Part shown: piece by piece, positions 60,871-64,000 of the stretch | Layout: each line of letters begins with the position of its first letter | Numbering within the stretch: position 1 is the stretch's first letter | Origin: Propionicimonas sp. | GTDB taxonomy: Bacteria > Actinomycetota > Actinomycetes > Propionibacteriales > Propionibacteriaceae | NCBI GenBank assembly: GCA_013791955.1 | Contig: VMSW01000007.1 | Coordinates: forward strand, 930,001-994,000 | Length of the DNA stretch: 64,000 nt | Reading direction: 5' to 3' | The notes under the pieces: model-generated | The model's database searches: none | The model's input: the letters and a program-made list of their open reading frames with translations, nothing else | What the model was told of the DNA's origin: nothing | Program-made: the position numbers and the translations under genes

Positions 60871-62271
60871 TCACAAATTGATCATGTGCCCGGCAATGCC
60901 TTCGACGGCCTCCTTTAGGGCCTCAGACAAGCTCGGGTGGGCGTGGACATTGCGGGCCACCTCATCAGCAGTGAGATCCCACAGCTGGGCCAGGGTGAGT
61001 TCAGGCAGCAACTCCGAGACGTCCGGACCAATCATGTGGGCGCCGAGAAGCTCGTTGTAGCGGGCATCAGCGACGATCTTCACAAACCCAGTGGCATCGC
61101 CGAGGCCATGGGCCTTTCCGTTGGCGCTGAAGGGGAACTTGGACACCTTCACCTCAAAGCCCAGTTCTCTGGCCTGGGCTTCGGTGTAGCCAAAGGAGGC
61201 GATCTGAGGCTGGCAGTAGGTGGCTCGCGGAATCATCACGTAGTTCAGCGGCATGGTCTCGGTTCCGGCAATGGTTTCGGCGGCCACTACCCCTTGAGCC
61301 TCGGCGGTGTGGGCGAGCATCAGCTTCGCGGTCACGTCGCCGAGAGCGTAGATGCCGGGCACATTGGTCCGCAGGTAGTCGTCAACCTCGATCGCACCAC
61401 GATCGGTGAGCTGCACGCCGGTGTTCTCCAGGCCGTAACCCTCGGTGCGCGGCGCGAATCCCAAAGACTGCAGCACGCGGTCGGCCTCGATTACTTGGCC
61501 CTCTCCCCCAGCTGCCGGGCTTACGTGGACGCGAACGCCGTCGGCATGCTCCTCGATCGAGTCGACCTTGGTGCTGGTGAGGATGTTGATGCCCAGCTTG
61601 CGGTAAGCCTTGGCGAGCTCGGCCGAAACTTCGGCGTCCTCATTGGGCACCATCCGGTCGAGATATTCCACAATGGTTACCTGGGCGCCGTAATTGGCCA
61701 GCACATAAGCGAATTCGGTGCCGATGGCGCCGGCGCCACAGATAACGATGGATTTCGGCACATCTTCGGAAAGAATCTGCTGCACGTAGGTGTAGACCCG
61801 GTCGCTGACCTGGGTGTTGGGCAGCATCTTGGTGATCGCGCCGACGGCGATGATGCAGTCCTGGAAGCCCACCTCGGTGGTGCTCCCGTCCGCAGCGGCC
61901 ACCGAAATCGTCTTCGGGCCGGTGAAGGTACCCCAGCCGTCCAGTTCGGTGATCTTGTTCTTGCGCATCAGGAAATGGACGCCTTTGACCATACGGTCGC
62001 TGACGGCCCGGCTGCGCTTGAAGGCGGTGCCGTAGTTGAAGCTCACCTGGCCCTCAATGCCAAAGGTGTCCGCTTCGGCGTTGAAGATGTGGGCCAGTTC
62101 GGCGTTGCGCAGCAGGGCCTTGGTCGGGATGCAGCCGACATTGAGGCAGACGCCACCCCACCACTGCTTCTCGATGATGGCCACCTTTTTGCCCAACTGG
62201 GCTGCACGGATGGCGGCCACGTACCCTCCCGGGCCCGCGCCAAGTACGACAACGTCGAAGTTCTGGGTCAT
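60871..62271 (-). CDS. lpd: Dihydrolipoyl dehydrogenase
   Basis: FAD enzyme reoxidising dihydrolipoyl groups of the 2-oxo-acid dehydrogenase and glycine cleavage complexes. The 466-residue protein has the FAD-binding [10 protein letters not shown] (11-20), redox cysteines Cys42 and Cys47 ([13 protein letters not shown]), the NAD-binding [13 protein letters not shown] near residue 175 and the C-terminal His-Glu pair in [12 protein letters not shown]. The ATG at 62271 is set by the fold and follows TAAAGT by seven bases. It serves GcvH in this window and other complexes elsewhere. Secure. Confidence 0.97.
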   Translation of the reverse strand: MTQNFDVVVLGAGPGGYVAAIRAAQLGKKVAIIEKQWWGGVCLNVGCIPTKALLRNAELAHIFNAEADTFGIEGQVSFNYGTAFKRSRAVSDRMVKGVHFLMRKNKITELDGWGTFTGPKTISVAAADGSTTEVGFQDCIIAVGAITKMLPNTQVSDRVYTYVQQILSEDVPKSIVICGAGAIGTEFAYVLANYGAQVTIVEYLDRMVPNEDAEVSAELAKAYRKLGINILTSTKVDSIEEHADGVRVHVSPAAGGEGQVIEADRVLQSLGFAPRTEGYGLENTGVQLTDRGAIEVDDYLRTNVPGIYALGDVTAKLMLAHTAEAQGVVAAETIAGTETMPLNYVMIPRATYCQPQIASFGYTEAQARELGFEVKVSKFPFSANGKAHGLGDATGFVKIVADARYNELLGAHMIGPDVSELLPELTLAQLWDLTADEVARNVHAHPSLSEALKEAVEGIAGHMINL

Positions 62272-62278
62272 GGGCGCC

Positions 62279-62284
62279 ACTTTA
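62279..62284 (-). promoter_or_regulatory. -10 element (TAAAGT) of lpd
   Basis: TAAAGT on the minus strand ends seven bases before the lpd ATG. No ribosome site lies between, so the transcript is probably leaderless. Confidence 0.55.
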
Positions 62285-62349
62285 GACGACTTGCCAGCCA
62301 CCATGCGCAGTGCCCTCCCCTCCCCTGGCCCGCCTTTGGGGCTGGGGTT

Positions 62350-62369
62350 CATATCCCATATGAGATATG
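62350..62369. promoter_or_regulatory. 20-bp near-perfect palindrome before the HTH-MurA gene
   Basis: The core ATATCCCATATGAGATAT (62351-62368), extended by C/G to 20 bp, has a single mismatched pair. It overlaps the -10 of the HTH-MurA gene and lies between that gene and divergent lpd. It is a fitting autoregulatory operator for the gene's own HTH domain. Confidence 0.65.
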
Positions 62370-62371
62370 GT
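62366..62371 (+). promoter_or_regulatory. -10 element (TATGGT) of the HTH-MurA gene
   Basis: TATGGT is followed by six bases and the GTG at 62378, so the transcript should be leaderless; its first bases lie inside the palindrome. Confidence 0.55.
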
Positions 62372-62377
62372 CGGCCC

Positions 62378-63904
62378 GTGGTAGAACTCCTTCCCGCTAG
62401 CGTGGGCACCCTCATCCGTGACGCCAGAAAACAGCGAGGCCTTACCCAACAGGAACTCGCCGACGTTCTTGGCACCTCCCAAAGTGCAGTTCATCGAATC
62501 GAATCCGGTGGGCAGAACCTGAGCCTGGAGATGATCAACCGCATCGCCACGGCCCTGGAGAGCCCCCTGATCACCGCTGGTTCCGGCGGACCGACGCACA
62601 TGCGCATCGAAGGCCCAGTGAAGCTGCATGGCTCGATCGCGGTGCGGTCCAGCAAGAACGCAGCGGTGGCGCTGCTGTGCGCGTCCCTGATCAACCGGGG
62701 CCGGACGGTGCTGCGCGGCATCGCTCAGATCGAAGAGGTCAACCGAATCCTGGAGGTGCTCACCAGCATCGGGGTGCGAGCAACTTGGTCGGAAGACAAG
62801 AGCGAACTTGAGCTGATTAGGCCTGATGTGCTCGATCTGGCCAATATGGACGAGGCCGCCGCGCGTCGGACCCGCTCGGTGATCATGTTCCTCGGGCCGC
62901 TGCTGCACTCCGAACAGAACTTCGAGCTGCCCTACGCCGGCGGCTGCAATTTGGGTGCGCGCACCATCACCCCGCACCTGCAGGCATTGCGCCACTTCGG
63001 ATTGAACGTTCAAACAACCATGGGTGCCTACCACGCCGAGGTCAATCCAATCGCCTCGGACGAGATCCGCCTCACCCTCACCGAGCGCGGTGACACCGTG
63101 ACCGAAAACGTGCTGATGGCGGCGGCGCTGTTCGCCGGACGCACCGAAATTCGCAACGCCTCCAGCAACTACATGGTGCAGGATCTCTGCTTCTTCCTGG
63201 TCGAACTGGGTGTCCGGATCGACGGCATCGGCACCACCACCTTGGTGGTGCACGGCCGCGCCGATATTCACGCCGACGTGGCCTTCGCGCCATCGGAAGA
63301 CCCGATCGAGGCCATGAGCCTGCTCACCGCCGCGATCGTCACCGGCTCGGAGCTGACCATTCAGCGAGCCCCTATTGAGTTCCTCGATATCGAGCTGGCG
63401 ATTCTGGCCGAAATGGGCCTGAAGTACGTACTGAGCCCCGAATACCGCTCCGACAACGGCCAAACCCGGCTGGTTGACCTCACGGTGTACCCCTCAGAAC
63501 TGCATGCCTCCACCGACAAGATCCACCCGATGCCGTTCCCTGGCCTGAATATCGACAATCTGCCCTTCTTCGCCGTGATCGCCGCGGTGGCCGATGGCCG
63601 GACGATGATCCACGACTGGGTGTACGAGAACCGGGCAATCCATCTGGTGGAGCTGAACAAGCTCGGCGCCGATGTCCAGCTATTGGATCCGCACCGGATC
63701 GTGGTGACCGGCCCGACCCGTTGGCGTGGCCAGGAAATCGTGTGCCCGCAGGCTTTGCGGCCAGCGGTATGCCTGCTACTAGCGGCGTTGGCAGCCAAGG
63801 GCACCAGCGTGTTGCGCGATGTTTATGTAATCAACCGCGGCTATGAGGACCTGCCCAACCGGCTCAATGCACTCGGCGCGAAGGTGTCGGTCTTCCAAGA
63901 CTGA
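62378..63904 (+). CDS. UDP-N-acetylglucosamine 1-carboxyvinyltransferase-like enzyme fused to an N-terminal XRE HTH
   Basis: A 508-residue fusion. Residues 8-65 are an XRE helix-turn-helix ([53 protein letters not shown]). The rest is a complete EPT domain like MurA, which adds enolpyruvate from PEP to UDP-GlcNAc. MurA landmarks are kept: SSKNAA (Lys93), [10 protein letters not shown] (Cys190 and Arg195), PFPGLNIDN with the Asp, and NRGYEDL. The GTG at 62378 is leaderless. Similar proteins exist in Streptomyces near aconitase, as I recall, and their role is little studied. It may be both an enzyme and a repressor. Confidence 0.88.
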   Translation: MVELLPASVGTLIRDARKQRGLTQQELADVLGTSQSAVHRIESGGQNLSLEMINRIATALESPLITAGSGGPTHMRIEGPVKLHGSIAVRSSKNAAVALLCASLINRGRTVLRGIAQIEEVNRILEVLTSIGVRATWSEDKSELELIRPDVLDLANMDEAAARRTRSVIMFLGPLLHSEQNFELPYAGGCNLGARTITPHLQALRHFGLNVQTTMGAYHAEVNPIASDEIRLTLTERGDTVTENVLMAAALFAGRTEIRNASSNYMVQDLCFFLVELGVRIDGIGTTTLVVHGRADIHADVAFAPSEDPIEAMSLLTAAIVTGSELTIQRAPIEFLDIELAILAEMGLKYVLSPEYRSDNGQTRLVDLTVYPSELHASTDKIHPMPFPGLNIDNLPFFAVIAAVADGRTMIHDWVYENRAIHLVELNKLGADVQLLDPHRIVVTGPTRWRGQEIVCPQALRPAVCLLLAALAAKGTSVLRDVYVINRGYEDLPNRLNALGAKVSVFQD

Positions 63905-63924
63905 GGCGCGGAGCCCTGGTGGCC

Positions 63925-64000
63925 TCAGCGAATCCGGGCCACTTCGAAGTGGTGGGTTGGCTCGACGAGCTCGTTTTGGGCCGCCACCAACGCCAGTTCG
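63925..64000 (-). CDS. C-terminal end of a minus-strand gene (partial)
   Basis: An open minus-strand frame reads ELALVAAQNELVEPTHHF and continues EVARIR to a TGA at 63927-63925; the rest lies beyond the window. The composition looks coding and it converges on the HTH-MurA gene, 20 bases away. Only 24 codons are visible, so I cannot name the product. A chance open frame is possible. Confidence 0.45.
   Translation of the reverse strand, partial: ELALVAAQNELVEPTHHFEVARIR

Noticed and set aside
60350-61060. Plus-strand open frame across ybaK, flp and lpd ends
   Set aside because: It runs through three supported minus-strand genes and has no ribosome site or motif.
60937-62400. Long plus-strand open frame (487 codons) opposite lpd
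   Set aside because: It is antisense to a clear Lpd with all motifs; the frame is open because of GC bias, and its translation is Gly/His/Val-rich without a recognisable fold.
62282-63463. Minus-strand open frame (393 codons) opposite the HTH-MurA gene
   Set aside because: Antisense shadow of a well-conserved enzyme; composition is atypical and it would cross the lpd promoter.
1-64000. CRISPR arrays, insertion sequences, prophage or integrated elements
   Set aside because: No spaced direct repeats, transposase, integrase or phage genes were seen; composition and gene order are uniform and core-like.

Overview
The window is about 64 kb of high-GC, densely coded chromosome from an actinobacterium. 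Gene order from the sigB/sigA pair through parE, parC, sepH, dut, DUF3710, ceoB/ceoC, dxs, RNase D, DUF3000 and msrB follows, as far as I recall, the sigA-sigB region of Mycobacterium and the hrdB region of Streptomyces. The thrS-HIT pair and the gcvH-garA-merR-nuclease-merR-gcvP run match two other mycobacterial loci. A pyrophosphate-dependent phosphofructokinase very like the Propionibacterium freudenreichii enzyme and a 1493-residue activase-type protein point to Propionibacteriales, probably Propionibacteriaceae. I see no phage, insertion sequence, plasmid or CRISPR signature; this is core chromosome.

Layout. Positions 1-9.4 kb: acyl-CoA thioesterase, two sigma factors around an oligopeptidase B, a lipoprotein, a macro-domain/peptidase operon and a small zinc-ribbon protein. 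9.6-19.8 kb: topoisomerase IV genes (parE, parC) converging on a carbonic anhydrase, then an App1-like protein, a DUF5998/phosphodiesterase/thymidine kinase run, and sepH. 19.8-26.4 kb: dUTPase operon, two TrkA proteins divergent from an APC permease, and an RNA methyltransferase. 26.6-38.4 kb: aconitase, dxs, RNase D/DUF3000, MsrB, a LigC/Prim-PolC DNA-repair pair, PPK2 and a CbiX-like protein with a structured leader. 38.6-39.1 kb: four tRNA genes (Gly, Cys, Val, Val). 39.3-50.2 kb: LuxR regulator, thrS-HIT-CDP-alcohol transferase, and the glycine cleavage/GarA block. 50.3-58.3 kb: PPi-PFK, TadE-like protein, MalY, YciO and the giant activase. 58.3-64 kb: a SatD/membrane/HD operon, a YbaK deacylase, a Flp pilin, lipoamide dehydrogenase and a MurA-like enzyme fused to an HTH domain.

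How the genes work together. Replication and repair (parE/parC, dut, tdk, ligC and its primase-polymerase), transcription (sigA, sigB), central carbon metabolism (acn, PPi-PFK, lpd, gcvH/gcvP, with garA as a likely phospho-switch), isoprenoid precursor synthesis (dxs), cell division (sepH) and potassium sensing (ceoB/ceoC) are all represented.

A recurrent feature is leaderless expression. At least ten genes have a TANNNT -10 hexamer followed by exactly six bases and then the start codon, and several more have seven. I used this signal, together with Shine-Dalgarno sites and overlaps, to choose starts. The most intriguing elements are the SatD/membrane/HD operon, the HTH-MurA fusion with a palindrome over its own leaderless promoter, the switch-like leader of the CbiX-like gene, and near-perfect palindromes before acn and before the small gene ahead of dxs. 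All database-type statements are from memory; no search was run.
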